Shown here one piece after another: positions 44,991 to 55,130 of a stretch of DNA of 64,000 bases. The notes beneath the pieces are model-generated. The model saw only the letters and a program-made list of their open reading frames with translations. It was not told the DNA's origin and did no database searches. The position numbers and the translations under genes are program-made. How positions within the stretch are numbered: the first letter of the stretch is position 1; each line of letters begins with the position of its first letter. The stretch spans positions 13,466,111-13,530,110 of the forward strand of contig JABAKD010000026.1 of NCBI GenBank assembly GCA_012845835.1. Direction: 5' to 3'. Source of the stretch: Undaria pinnatifida. Taxonomy: Eukaryota; Sar; Phaeophyceae; Laminariales; Alariaceae.

Positions 44991-47900
44991 CATGATCGTG
45001 TGCGGTCCCGTTGCCGCTCACTCCCCCCCTTTCCCTTTGCGCGGCCCCTTTCTCTTTGCGCGACCCCTTTCTCCGCCTTTTCCCCGTCCTGGCCGTTCTC
45101 TGTCGTCGCCCCTCAGCCCCCTTTTCTTTGCCTCGTCGTTCCCCGTTCTGTGTGGCCCCTCTGCCGCGTTCTCCCCTCGTCTGGTCGTGTACGTCCCAGT
45201 TTCCGCACCCCCCCCCTCGTCCCCTTCTTGCGCGGTTCGTTGTCACATCTCCCCCTGCCGTGTCGTGTGCGGCCCCGTTGCCGCGTCCCCGCCCCCCCCT
45301 GGTCGTGTACGGCCACACTGCCGCACACCTCTTCCCCCTCCTTGCGCGGCCCCTTGCCGCGTCCCCCCCCCCCCGACCAGGTCGTGTACGGCCCCGCTGC
45401 CGCCGCCCCCTTCCTAGTTTATGCGGCCCCGTTTCGGCGTTCCTTCCCCCGCTTGGTCGTGTACGGCCCGATGCCGCACCCCCCCCCACCCCCTTTGTTT
45501 GCGCGGCCCCTTTTGCCGTCCCCCCCCCCGCCTGGTCGTGCATGACCCCGTTGTCGCACGCCTCTCCCCCCTTCTTGCGCGGCCCCATTGCCGCATCCCA
45601 CCCCCGACAAGCTCGTGTACGGCCCCGTTGCCGCGCACCTCCCCCACTTCTTGCGCGTCTCCGTTGCCACGCCCGTTGACCAGGTCATGAACGGCCCCGT
45701 TGCCGCATATATCCCCCCCTTTCTTGCGCGGCCCCGTTGTCACGTGCTACCCCCGACAAGGTCGTGTATGGCCCCGCTGCCGCACACCTCTCCCTCCTTT
45801 TTACGCGGCCCTGTTGCTGCGTCCCCTCCCTGACCAGGTCGTGCGCCCCCCCCCCCGGCAAAGTCGTGAACGACCCCGTTGCCCCCCCCTCCCACCTCCC
45901 CCCCCCTGTTTGCGCGGTCCCCTTTCCGCGCCCCCCCCCAAGCCTGGTTGTGTACAGCCCCGTTACCGCACCCCCACCCCCCCTTTTTTTGTGCGGCCTC
46001 CTTGCCGCATTATCTTCCGTACCTGCTCGTGTACGACCCCGTTGTTGCACCCCCCTTCCCCCCCACGATGCCACGTTCAAGCCCCCGGGCGGCTAATTCG
46101 TATACGACCCTGTTGCAGCCCCTACCCCCCCCCCCCCGGCCTCCCCCTTCTTTGCGCGGCCCCGTTGCCGCGTCCCCCCCCCCCCATCCTGGTGAAGTAC
46201 GGCCACGCTGCCGCACATCCTTTCACCCATTCTTGCGCGGCCCCGCTGCCGCGTCCCAACCCCGACCAGGTCGTGTACAGTCCCGTTGCCGCCCCTTCCC
46301 CCCCCCCCCTAGGTTACGCGGCCCCGTTTCCGCGTTCCTTCCCCCGCTTTGTCGTGTACGGCCCGTTGCTCACCCCCCCCCCCCTCCTTTTGCTCGGCCC
46401 CGTTGCCGTGTCCCCACCCCACCTGTTCGTGCGTGACCCCGTTGTCGCACGCCTTCCCCTTTCTTGCACGGCCCCGTTGCCGCATCCCACCCCGGACAAG
46501 GTCGTGTACGGCCCCGTTGCCGCACACCCCCCCTTCCTTGCACGGCCCCGTAGCCGCGCCCCCCGACCAGGTCGTGAACGGCCCCGTTGCCGCATCCCAA
46601 CCCGGACAAGGTCGTGTACGGCCCCGTTGCCGCACACCCCGCCTTTCTTGCACGGCCCCGTTGCCGCATCCTACCCCCGACAAGGTCGTGTACAGCCCCG
46701 TTGTCGCGCACCCCCCCTTTCTTGCGCGGCCCCGTGGCCGCGCCCCCTGACCAGGTCGTGAACGGCCCCGTTGCCGCATCCCACCCTGGACAAGGTCGTG
46801 TACGGCCCCGTTGCCGCAAACCCCCCCTTTCTTGCACGGCCCCGTAGCCGCGCCCCCCGACCAGGTCGTGAACGGCCCCGTTGCCGCATCCCACCCCGGA
46901 CAAGGTCGTGTACGGCCCCGTTGCCGCACACCCCTCCTTCCTTGCACGGCACCGTTGCCGCATCCCACCCCCGACAAGGTCGTGTACGGCCCCGTTGCCG
47001 CACACCCCCCCTTTCTTGCGCGGCCCCGTGGCCGCGCCCCCCCGACCAGGTCGTGAACGGCCCGTTGCCGCATCCCACCCCGGACAAGGTCGTGTACGGC
47101 CCCGTTGCCGCACACCCCCCCTTTCTTGCACGGCACCGTTGCCGCATCCCAACCCCGACAAGGTCGTGTACGGCCCCGTTGCCGCACACCCTCCCTTTCT
47201 TGCGCGGCCCCGTGGCCGCGCCCCCCGACCAGGTCGTGAACGGCCCCGTTGCCGCCCACCCCCCCCCCCTTTTTTCTCCCGCGCGGCCCCGTTGCCGCGT
47301 TCCCCTCCCCCTTGGTCGTGTACGGCCCCATCGCCGCCCATTCCCACCCCCTTTCATTTCGCGGCCCCGTTGCCGCGTTCCCCCCGGCCTGAACGTGCGC
47401 GACCCCATTGTCGCGCACCCCCCGTTTGTTTAAGCCCGCGGCCCCACCGCCGTCGCTCTGCGTGGCCCCGTTGCCACGTCCCCTCCCGGACTGATCGTCG
47501 TGTGCAGCCCCGTTGCTGCACACGCACACCCCCTTTATTTGCGCGGCCCCGTTGCCGCGCTTCACCCAGGCCGGGTCGTGTACGGTCCCGTTACCGCACA
47601 CCACCCCCCACACGTTTTGCGTGGCACCTTTGCCTCGCACCCCCATTTGCTAAAACCCGCGGCCTGGCCGCCGTCGCCCTGCGCGGCCCCGTCGCCACGT
47701 TCGTTCCCTACCTGATTGTGTGCGGCCCCGTTGCCGCACACACACACCCGTTTTCTTTGCGCGGCCCCGTTGCCGTGCTCCCCCCCGGCCGGGTCGTGTA
47801 CGGTCTCGTTGCAGTACACCCCCCCCCCCCCCTTTTCACGGCCCTTTCTCCGCGCACCCCCCCGTTTATTAAAGCTCGCGGCCTGGCCGCCGTCGCTCCC

Positions 47901-48300
47901 CCCTTTTCCTAGTTCGGTACTTCTTATTCGCGGCCTTCCCGCCCCGATACCCCTAGCTTCTCCTTCCTGTTCCTGTCCGGTTCTTTCCCCGTACCCTCCT
48001 TCCCCCCTTCCTCTCGCGCGCCCTATCCCCCGTGTTCCTTCATCCCCTTCCGTCACCTACTGTCTTTCCCTTTCCTTTCCGTATTTTCCTTCCTGTTCCT
48101 GTTCCCCTCTGGTTTTCCCCTCTGTTGTTCCCCTAAAGTTCTTCGCGCGCTTTACGTCAATATGTGGTTGCTCTGCGCGGCTCCGTCGCCGCGTTCTTTC
48201 CCGACCTGGTTGTGTGCGGCCCCGTTGCCGCACACCCCCCCCTCTTTCCTTTTCGCGGCCCCGCTGCCCCGTCCCCCCCCGGCCGGGTCGTGAACTCTAT
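44990..48300 (-). repeat. Hairpin minisatellite array (~60 units of ~36 bp)
   Basis: Each unit centres on a GGC-CCCGTT-GCC type motif on the + strand, a stem with a conserved 6-base loop (AACGGG on the minus strand). Between 46490 and 47260 units group in 74-77 and 110 bp higher-order periods. Outer units diverge but keep pairing: GTGCGCGAC/GTCGCGCAC (47395-47418, 9 bp), CGTGTGCAGC/GCTGCACACG (47499-47524, 10 bp), TGTGTGCGGC/GCCGCACACA (47717-47742, 10 bp), GTGTGCGGC/GCCGCACAC (48212-48235). Very long frames on both strands (up to 445 codons) are by-products of the repeat. It lies between A1 and the YR gene. Confidence 0.85.
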
Positions 48301-49527
48301 CCTGCTTGCCCCGTCCTTCCTAGATTCATTGCCTCAACTCGCCACCCCTTCCCCCCCCCGCGCCGTTGATCTCCTGTTTTGAAAATGTCTACTTGTACGC
48401 ATGTATATATTCGTCCCCCCCCCCCAGCGACCCCCCTCCTCCCCGCCCGTTGCCACCCGCCTCATCCGTTCCGTAGCAGTCACACTTTACACCGCTATTA
48501 ATAGTCTGAACAGTATATAAAGTGGTATCGTAATCTCTGAGTAATAGCAATTAGGGTTAGTAGTAGAGTGCAGTATAGCAGCATCAGCAGCAGTAGTAGT
48601 GTAGTAGTACTACTAGTACTGGTAGTAGTAGTCGTATTAGTATTAGCGGTAGTAGTGATAGTAGCATTCTAGTAGTATTAACACTGCAAGGCCAGAATAT
48701 TAACAGTACTATGCTTAGGCTGTAGACTAGTGCCGTTAGTGGTTAGTACGCGTAGCGGCTGTGGTGATATCGTGGAGCTCGTTCCGGTGACGGTAAATGT
48801 CACCGCGTCACTGCTGCGGTAAATATTAAATACAATCTCCTGGCTTTCCATGTTATATGATTACGTTCCAATATTTGTTTCCGTGGTGTTTTCCGTCCTA
48901 TACCGCACCCTACTGGTTTGATATACCAGAGTAGTGCACGGTCTAAAATAATACAAAGATCTCGACTAGCTATTAATAGCAGCCAATCCAACACACAAGC
49001 CTGCGGATAAATATCAAATTGCCGAGGGTCCCTCCCCGGCCTCTGTCTCATACGAACTCCCCCTAATCGGATTTTTTTTTGGCTCCTTTTACGTTTTGGG
49101 TTTTCTCTAGTGGCTTTTGATGTAATGCATGGCTTCAGGGAACAGATCGCTGCGCTACCCATACACTCGGGACTCGCCTAACTGTTTGTTCTCAGTATGC
49201 GTCATGGTGTCGCAAATATGTCCTTACTCTTGAATCTCTGCGTTAACCTGCTCGTTCGGCATCCCTATACGACCACGCTTGTACAACATTCCTTCTTATT
49301 TCTTCTCTTCTCATCCACAGCAGTCCATACAACACGCGCTCACCACGATGTGTGCTTTTCTTGAGTAGCTTGTGATCGATGACACTACTACTGTTTTACC
49401 TGCTGTATCCCTGTTCTCCTATGCTCCTGTCGTACGACCTTCCTTCTAATCTGCTGACCCTCCTGTGTTGCTGCTGCTGCTTCCATTGAAGCTGCATCAT
49501 CTGTCGCACTCTCCTGCCCAGAAATGT
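48301..49527. other. Element interior, no gene recognised; TAG-rich microsatellite
   Basis: Includes a degenerate TAG/AGT microsatellite (about 48555-48690). The minus frame 48800-49162 (120 codons) has no motif I recognise. This is where a gag-like ORF would lie in a YR retroelement. Confidence 0.4.
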
Positions 49528-49831
49528 AGATTGCGGTTGGTGTCTCCCCGTGCCACCTCTCTACCCCTATGCTCCTGCCGATGTGTTCTCCCTACTGCTA
49601 CTGCTGCTGCTGTTGCTGCTGCGTGGGCGCTACTCCCTTCTTCCTCTACCTGTTGTTGTGTCCGATGCTCGCTGCTGGTGTGCTGCTGGTGTGCTACGTT
49701 GTTGCTGCTGAGGTCCTCCTATTTTCCGCTATTCCTTCCCCTGGAACCACCCCCCCCCCCCTATGCTACCCGGTTCTCCGATATTTCCTCTTCGTTCCGC
49801 CAAACTCCAGACTGTTCCGACATTCTTGCAT
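49528..49831 (-). repeat. Split direct repeat A1
   Basis: Outer repeat of the YR element; see A2 for its partner. It ends at GACATTCTTGCAT, after which similarity to A2 stops. Confidence 0.85.
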
Positions 49832-50036
49832 CTTTATGTTACCACTAGGATTTTGCTAGATCGATGGTTTGGAAACAAATTAATTTGGGGGAACAAGTAT
49901 CGGTTGTTTTCGAGTAATAATGGCCGACGAAATTTGATACCTGGTATTTTATACAAGGTTCCCCTTCGGAAGGTGGACACGTGCCTCCCGGGGGCGACGC
50001 AAGTCGAATGACTACAACTAACTGATGATGAAGTAT

Positions 50037-50489
50037 TTATGCAGAAGGTGTATATCGGAGGGATGCGTAGTCAACGACAAATGATTCTTTATGATCTACA
50101 TGACCTTGATTTGCTCCAGCTAAGATGCTGTCGTGGAAAGTGTTGAAACCTGATCCTGGGATAACGGTGTACAAATTGGTTGTGATGTGGGCAATAATAT
50201 GTGCACGGACGATGTGATGTAAAGCTGGGTTGTTGTGCACACGACGCGAGATACATCTTAATAAACATGCACCATCACCAATCTCGGGAATAATGGACCA
50301 TTGACCAGAATTGTTATTGTTGCCGATGTTGTTGTCTTCATCATTTTCGCTGTCTGATGGGTTTGTACTGCTGTCGCTGCTGTTACAGGAATCTTTGGTG
50401 TCAATTTGTTGTTTGTTTTCTGTGTCCAGCATTTTTCCCCGCGCGCTTATACCGATGTTTGTTGCCGATATGGTCTGTTGTGTGCACAT
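50037..50489 (-). pseudogene. OTU-type cysteine protease fragment, copy 1
   Basis: A 150-codon frame. It has an Asn/Ser/Asp-rich N-terminal segment (NSSDSSTNPSDSENDEDN), then WSIIPEIGDGACLLRCISRR (the OTU active-site D-G-x-C with catalytic Cys) and HHIVRAHIIAHITTNLYTVI (the helix after it). OTU proteins remove ubiquitin-like modifiers. The C-terminal half with the catalytic His is missing: the frame ends soon after AGANQGHVDHKESF. So it is either a first exon or a truncated gene. Copy 2 is about 650 bp away in the same direction. Acidic low-complexity plus OTU is also seen in mobile-element and viral proteins. Confidence 0.65.
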
Positions 50490-51287
50490 CGTTACTTTTG
50501 CTTGAGTTGTGTTGCTATTTTATATCTCTTTATACAGGTTTCGCTACTGCTGTATGGTAACCACCGCCGTGTCAATTGTGAGGGAGAACTCACAGTAAAC
50601 TTAGAGTCTATGGACTACGTGCTGCTTGCTGGTGATGCTGCTGACGGAACTTTGCAAGACAAACGGAACTTTTTCGGGCACGTTGGCGTTGTTTGTTCCG
50701 TTCAGAAAAATATATTGTCTACACCGACAAATGATTCTTTATTATCTACATGACCTTGATTTGCTCCAGCTAAGATGCTGTCGTGGAAGGTGTTGAAACC
50801 TGATCCTGGGATAACGGTGTACAAATTGGTTGTGATGTGGGCAATAATATGTGCACGGACGATGTGATGTAAAGCTGGGTTGTTGTGCACACGACGCGAG
50901 ATACATCTTAATAAACATGCACCATCACCAATCTCGGGAATAATGGACCATTGACCAGAATTGTTATTGTTGCCGCTATTGTTGTCTTGATCATTTTTGC
51001 TGTCTGATGGGTTTGTACTGCTGTCGCTGCTGTTAGAGGAATCATTGGTGTCAATTTGTTGTTTGTTTTCTGTGTCCAGTATTTTTCCCCGCGTGCTTAT
51101 ACCGATGTTTGTTGCCGATATGGTCTGTTGTGTGCACATCGTTACTTTTGCTTGAGTTGTGTTGCTACTTTATATCTCTTTATACAGGTTTCGCTACTGC
51201 TGTATGGTATCCACCGTGTCAATTGTGAGGGAGAACTCACAGTAAACTTAGAGTCTATGGACTACGTGCTGCTTGCTGGTGGTGCTC
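50077..51287. repeat. Tandem duplication, period ~651 bp
   Basis: 50077-50640 and 50728-51287 are nearly identical. A third partial piece (51462-51607) retains only the part from ACCGATGTTTGTTGCCG to GAGGGAGAACTCAC. Confidence 0.85.
50702..51139 (-). pseudogene. OTU-type cysteine protease fragment, copy 2
   Basis: A 145-codon frame almost identical to copy 1 up to AGANQGHVD, then it diverges and stops (KESFVGVDNIFF) at the duplication junction. It has the same EIGDGACLLRCIS core. Differences such as TKDSCNS to TNDSSNS and ENDEDN to KNDQDN lie in the acidic linker and the OTU core is unchanged, so the protein may have been under constraint at or after duplication; the sample is small. Confidence 0.6.
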
Positions 51288-51461
51288 TATTGTAAAACCG
51301 CTGTGTATGTTCTTTTGATGAGAGTAAACGTCTTGTGTATTTATTCTCCTCGGTCCATCCAGAAAAAAATCCCGTTCTCAATAAAATTTGATTTTTTATG
51401 ATCTATATATTATTGCCGCTCTCTGCGGTTGCTTGCTGCTGCTGTGATCGTAGACAGTTCA

Positions 51462-51607
51462 TACCGATGTTTGTTGCCGATATGGTCTGTTGTGTGCACA
51501 TCGTTACTTTTGCTTGGGTTGTGTTGCTACTTTATATCTCTTTATACAGGTTTCGCTACTGCTGTATGGTAACCACCGTGTCAATTGTGAGGGAGAACTC
51601 ACTGTAA
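51462..51607 (-). repeat. Third, deleted unit of the OTU duplication
   Basis: Carries the 5' flank and first codons of the OTU frame, but the protease core is absent. It follows a segment resembling the start of the unit (TTTTATGATCTATATATTAT). Confidence 0.7.
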
Positions 51608-52972
51608 TAATGACATAGTTCACGTCGTTGCAGCGGGTACATATACACCGCGCCCGCGTCTAGCAGTGCGGGAAAATTCTCTCGCAAATACATTTTGATG
51701 CCACCCCGATGTACGTGCGAGGACTAAAGTTCCACCGTGTGTGTAGTAGACGTATTTAAGCCGGACGATATGCCTATATTTTAGGCTCTAAACCAAATTA
51801 AGCCCTATCATCATGTCTTAAATGTCTACAAAATAGGTCTATTTTACCGACCTAACGACCACGGCAGACCACGGTGAGATATGGATTTTCCCAAAATATG
51901 CACTTGGGCACATTTTGGCCCAAGTGCATTTTTGAATCAATTTTCCGAGTATTTTCCAGCAAACAACAGCATTTCAGACGACAAAAGCTGGAGGAAACAT
52001 CAGACGGATGCCTACATTTCGAGGGTGGAAATTGAACCGGGTTGAGGGCCAGTCCTGCTGTGCTGCTGTACTGACTGCCACACTGAGGCACACCGAAGGC
52101 GGCAGACGCCTGCGAGGTATCCTTCATATGAAGCGAGTATGGAGTACGAAGCACTCAATGTTTTTGCCAGGCACCAGTTATTTGTTTTGGCCGTTTGTTT
52201 AAGCTCGCACAGCATGGGCAGGGGAGGGTCTTTCTCGAAGTTTCCACCCACTCATGTGCTGACTCATGACATAAATCCTCGTCTTGCCATCTGCGTCTGG
52301 AGTAGTGCAGAAATATCATAGTCTATTTTCAAGTAGTTTGATCTTTCCTCGGCTTTTCTTTTTATGCGTACTGAAAGAGACCACTATTTCGAGTTTTAGA
52401 CATATGGTGTTTTTTTTATGCGTTTAAGGTCGAAGTATCGAATGGCCTAGCTCTTCCAGTTGGAAGTACTTAAGACCTAACCTCGAGGCTTAAATACGTC
52501 TAGTGTGTGGTTGCCCGGGGACAGAAGCGTCTCGTACCCCACAAAATAGAGCCAGTCTCGGCGGCTTTCCGCGGCCATAGCTTGCGCCACGGAAGTCCCA
52601 TGAGCCCGGAACACGGCTGATAATATACCGACGGGTAGTCTGATCGCATTGCAGAAGAAAGCACACCAAAAAACTCTGCGCCGGCGGAGAAAAAGGGACG
52701 GACTAGGCAAAAAAATCAAAATGGTACATATGCATATGATGATTTCAGAATTGAATTTGCTTGATCCAAGGATTGGGAGTATGATAATTTGAGGTGAAAT
52801 ATTGGTGGTTTCGGGGTTATTTTAGGCCTGGTTTATTGAACAACAATCGAGGGTTTTCTTTCTGTTTTTCTTACACTGCTTGATTCTACTGCACTCTTGA
52901 TCGGCCAATTTTTTATCAGCGATTTTTGTTAAGATTACTGCGGTTCAATTCCGCTAGCTACGTCGTTCGGTA
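51608..52972. other. No gene recognised; one strong hairpin
   Basis: Contains the perfect inverted repeat ATGCACTTGGGC / GCCCAAGTGCAT with an 8-base loop (51898-51929), extended by A/T-rich partial pairing. Frames on the minus strand at 51852-52154 and 52477-52719 have no motif I recognise. Confidence 0.45.
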
Positions 52973-54085
52973 GAGTACTGGGCCCTCTATAGTGCAAGTT
53001 GAACAGTGCAGGTGCCCGGTATTGTGCAGGTAAAATCTCTGGACACAGTCAGCGCCCTCGATAGTGCAGGACCTGCACTATTGAGGCAGATCTCGCTATA
53101 GTCCGGGTTAGGCACCGCGGTGCCCCGCAACAGTCCAGGTTGGACACACACACGGACAGACTAACAGCGGACAGACGCGACACAGAAACCAGGGTGCATG
53201 TATGTGCTGCTGCAGACCCGAAGAGCTCTACGCAGCACAGAGGCGCACCATGCCTTGTGCGGACAGTGAACTGTGCCATCAACAAGAGAGAACGCCGCAA
53301 GCCCCTTATGGCCACGTCTGTCAGGGAGGATGTAGCGAGCGGCTCCACGGTATTTTCGGCAGCATGTTTGACGACCACGAAACGAAGCGCATCTGCAGCA
53401 CGTGCGTCGCCGAGGCTGGCCGGCGCAAAACGTCACCAGCTGAGGGTGCTGGGGCGGGACCATCTCAACGCCCGACGAATACGAAGGGGGGGGGTGAGAA
53501 AGGTTCTGGTTCTCGTGCGCGTTCGGACAATAACGCGAAGGTTGAGATTCTTAAGTTTGTCGCGACGTTGTGAGAGCGAGGGGTACATGGTTGTTTGTTT
53601 TTCTTGCGGTGCGCTTGCTGTCGTGCTTGTCTTGGTTTGTTTGTGTTCGTTTTTTCTCGCAGCATCAAAGCGGGTGCGCCAGGCAGACATGAGAGAGTTT
53701 TGTCACCGCGTAATGAGGGCGGGGGGCAGTAGCACATGGTTGCTCGTGTTTTTGCAGTGCGCTTCCTGTTGTGTTTCTTTTTCCGTTTTTTCTTTTTCTA
53801 TCTTGCAACATCGAAGGAAGGCAATAAGGATGGAGATTTAGCTTCGTCCACTAATAAAAAAATAAAAATAAAATCGATCCATTTTGTACTCTGTTAGCCC
53901 TGCAAAGCGTGAGCGCCACACCATGAAGTCAAAGAGAGCCTCATCCTGCACTTTTTAGGGATATTCAACACCTCAATAGTGCCGAACCTGCACTATTGAG
54001 GCACTCTTATGAGTAGTGCAGGTGCCCGCTATAGTGCTGGTAAAATCTCTGAACACACCCCTGCACTATAGCGGGCCCAGTACTG
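52973..54085 (+). mobile_element. Pogo-like DNA transposon, 1113 bp (internally deleted)
   Basis: TA flanks at 52971-52972 and 54086-54087. TIRs are GAGTACTGGGCCC and GGGCCCAGTACTG; the first base on the left is mutated from the expected C. It shares subterminal palindromes and the coding region with the 39.4 kb element but is about 530 bp shorter, mostly in the 3' half after the HTH. Confidence 0.8.
53202..53573 (+). pseudogene. Pogo-like Cys-rich protein, HTH truncated
   Basis: The Cys/His block is conserved relative to the first copy: MPCADSELCHQQER, APYGHVCQGGCSERLHGIF and RICSTCVAEAGRRK keep most Cys and His positions. The linker GAGAGPSQRPTNTKGGGEKG leads to ARSDNNAKVEILKFVATL and a stop, so the helix-turn-helix ends after its first helix. 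Synonymous-type differences in the Cys block (for example HGHLCHGG against YGHVCQGG) might mean past selection; this needs a codon test. Confidence 0.6.
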
Positions 54086-54087
54086 TA

Positions 54088-54954
54088 CACGTAAATCATA
54101 GGGATATAGCCTAGACATGGAAAGCGCACGCTTGAATAAACGAGGAGGAGGTAGTGATTACGATTACTGCACCATAAACAGCCACACAGCAGAATTGTGA
54201 GTGACTGCATCCCCGGGGCCTCGAAGGTTGTGTTATACAAGTTCGGGCAAATCGACATGGTTTGTACTCTCGTGCAAGTAATATAGGTGCGTATCAGTAA
54301 GAGCACACACAGCGATGATCTACCACACACAACATGCTTTTTGTCTGTGACTTATTATAATATGGCATGGGGAGAGGGTGCACCAAAAACAGGGAATACA
54401 TTTTCGACACCAAAATCAAGAGGAAATATCGTTCCTCCTCCACGCCAAGGTGATAGTAAGTAGGCAGTGTCCACGGAAGAAACCAGTGGTGGCATGCATT
54501 CCTCTGGTATCGCATTTGTTTGTGTTTTTTTCCCCCGAGAAGATTCTGTGGGTAAATATAGGCGGTGTTCTTTGTTGTTTCTGTGGTCCCTGACTCCGTT
54601 GCTGTGGTCGTTTGCCGGTCAAGTGCAAGCGGTCGTGATGGTACGTAACTGAAAAATAAGTTTGTGTAGCTTCGTACTCGACGTGCTCCTTGCTGATGAT
54701 TGCTGATTGATAATATCTTCAAGGGAGTTTTATTTTTTTGGCACACATCAATTTTCCAGCTTCTGGACATACCAGCCGTGGTCGCAGGTGTCGTCCTTCC
54801 CATCCCCTCCCCGGTTATGCCTTTGGCGCATAGGGTTCAGCACCCACTAATCGTCGATTTTCCACTGAGTGCGTTTTGCTAACTCATGCTCTCGCGATTT
54901 CCGCAAGTCAATTAGTGCACGAGAAAACGTCCAACGAAAACACACACGAGGACT
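54088..54954. other. No gene recognised
   Basis: A 169-codon frame on the minus strand (54294-54803) has no motif I recognise. Confidence 0.35.
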
Positions 54955-54962
54955 GACTCGGG

Positions 54963-55035
54963 GAGATTCGAACTCACGAAGCTGACCTATACCAGGCTCG
55001 AGGATAACCTGATAGGCCACCGGGGAAGTGAGTGA
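54963..55035 (-). ncRNA. tRNA-like sequence (SINE head or tRNA pseudogene)
   Basis: The minus strand reads CCCCGGTGGCCTATCAGGTT (A-box-like TGGCCTATCAGG) and, about 40 nt on, GAGTTCGAATCTCCCCGAG, a good B box with a T-stem. The acceptor ends do not pair convincingly, so it is not called as a functional tRNA. A second tRNA-like 5' half lies head-to-head at 55051. Confidence 0.4.
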
Positions 55036-55050
55036 TATAGAACCGATCGC

Positions 55051-55130
55051 CCCGGTGGTCTAGTGGGAGTTACACTTGAATAACACTACACTGCTAATAC
55101 TGGCATTGATCCTCGAGTTAAATAACCGCC
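55051..55130 (+). ncRNA. Second tRNA-like 5' half, head-to-head
   Basis: GCCCCGGTGGTCTAGTGGGA holds a good A-box match (TGGTCTAGTGG). The B box is poor. With the minus-strand copy it makes an inverted CCACCGGGG...CCCCGGTGG pair. Confidence 0.3.

Larger units (their letters stand above)
42522..49831 (-). mobile_element. Tyrosine-recombinase element with split direct repeats (DIRS/Ngaro-like layout)
   Basis: On the minus strand the order is A1 (49831-49528), interior, B1 (43380-43171), A2 (43171-42869), B2 (42730-42522). A1/A2 and B1/B2 are direct repeats of about 303 and 210 bp with only a few differences. This A1-ORF-B1-A2-B2 arrangement is the split-direct-repeat signature of Ngaro/PAT-type YR retrotransposons. 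The YR gene lies next to B1 as expected. No RT or RNase H is seen; a hairpin repeat array occupies that space. A 138 bp C-rich segment separates A2 and B2, unlike the classic layout. Confidence 0.7.

Noticed and set aside
45000..48060. Many very long frames on both strands (up to 445 codons) such as those with RTRPCPGWDAATGP-type repeats
   Set aside because: A GC-rich 36 bp repeat without stop codons gives long frames in most frames. No domain is visible, and pairing of the stems explains the sequence better.
44990..48300. CRISPR-like array
   Set aside because: Units are continuous and there are no unique spacers of constant length; the setting is eukaryotic.
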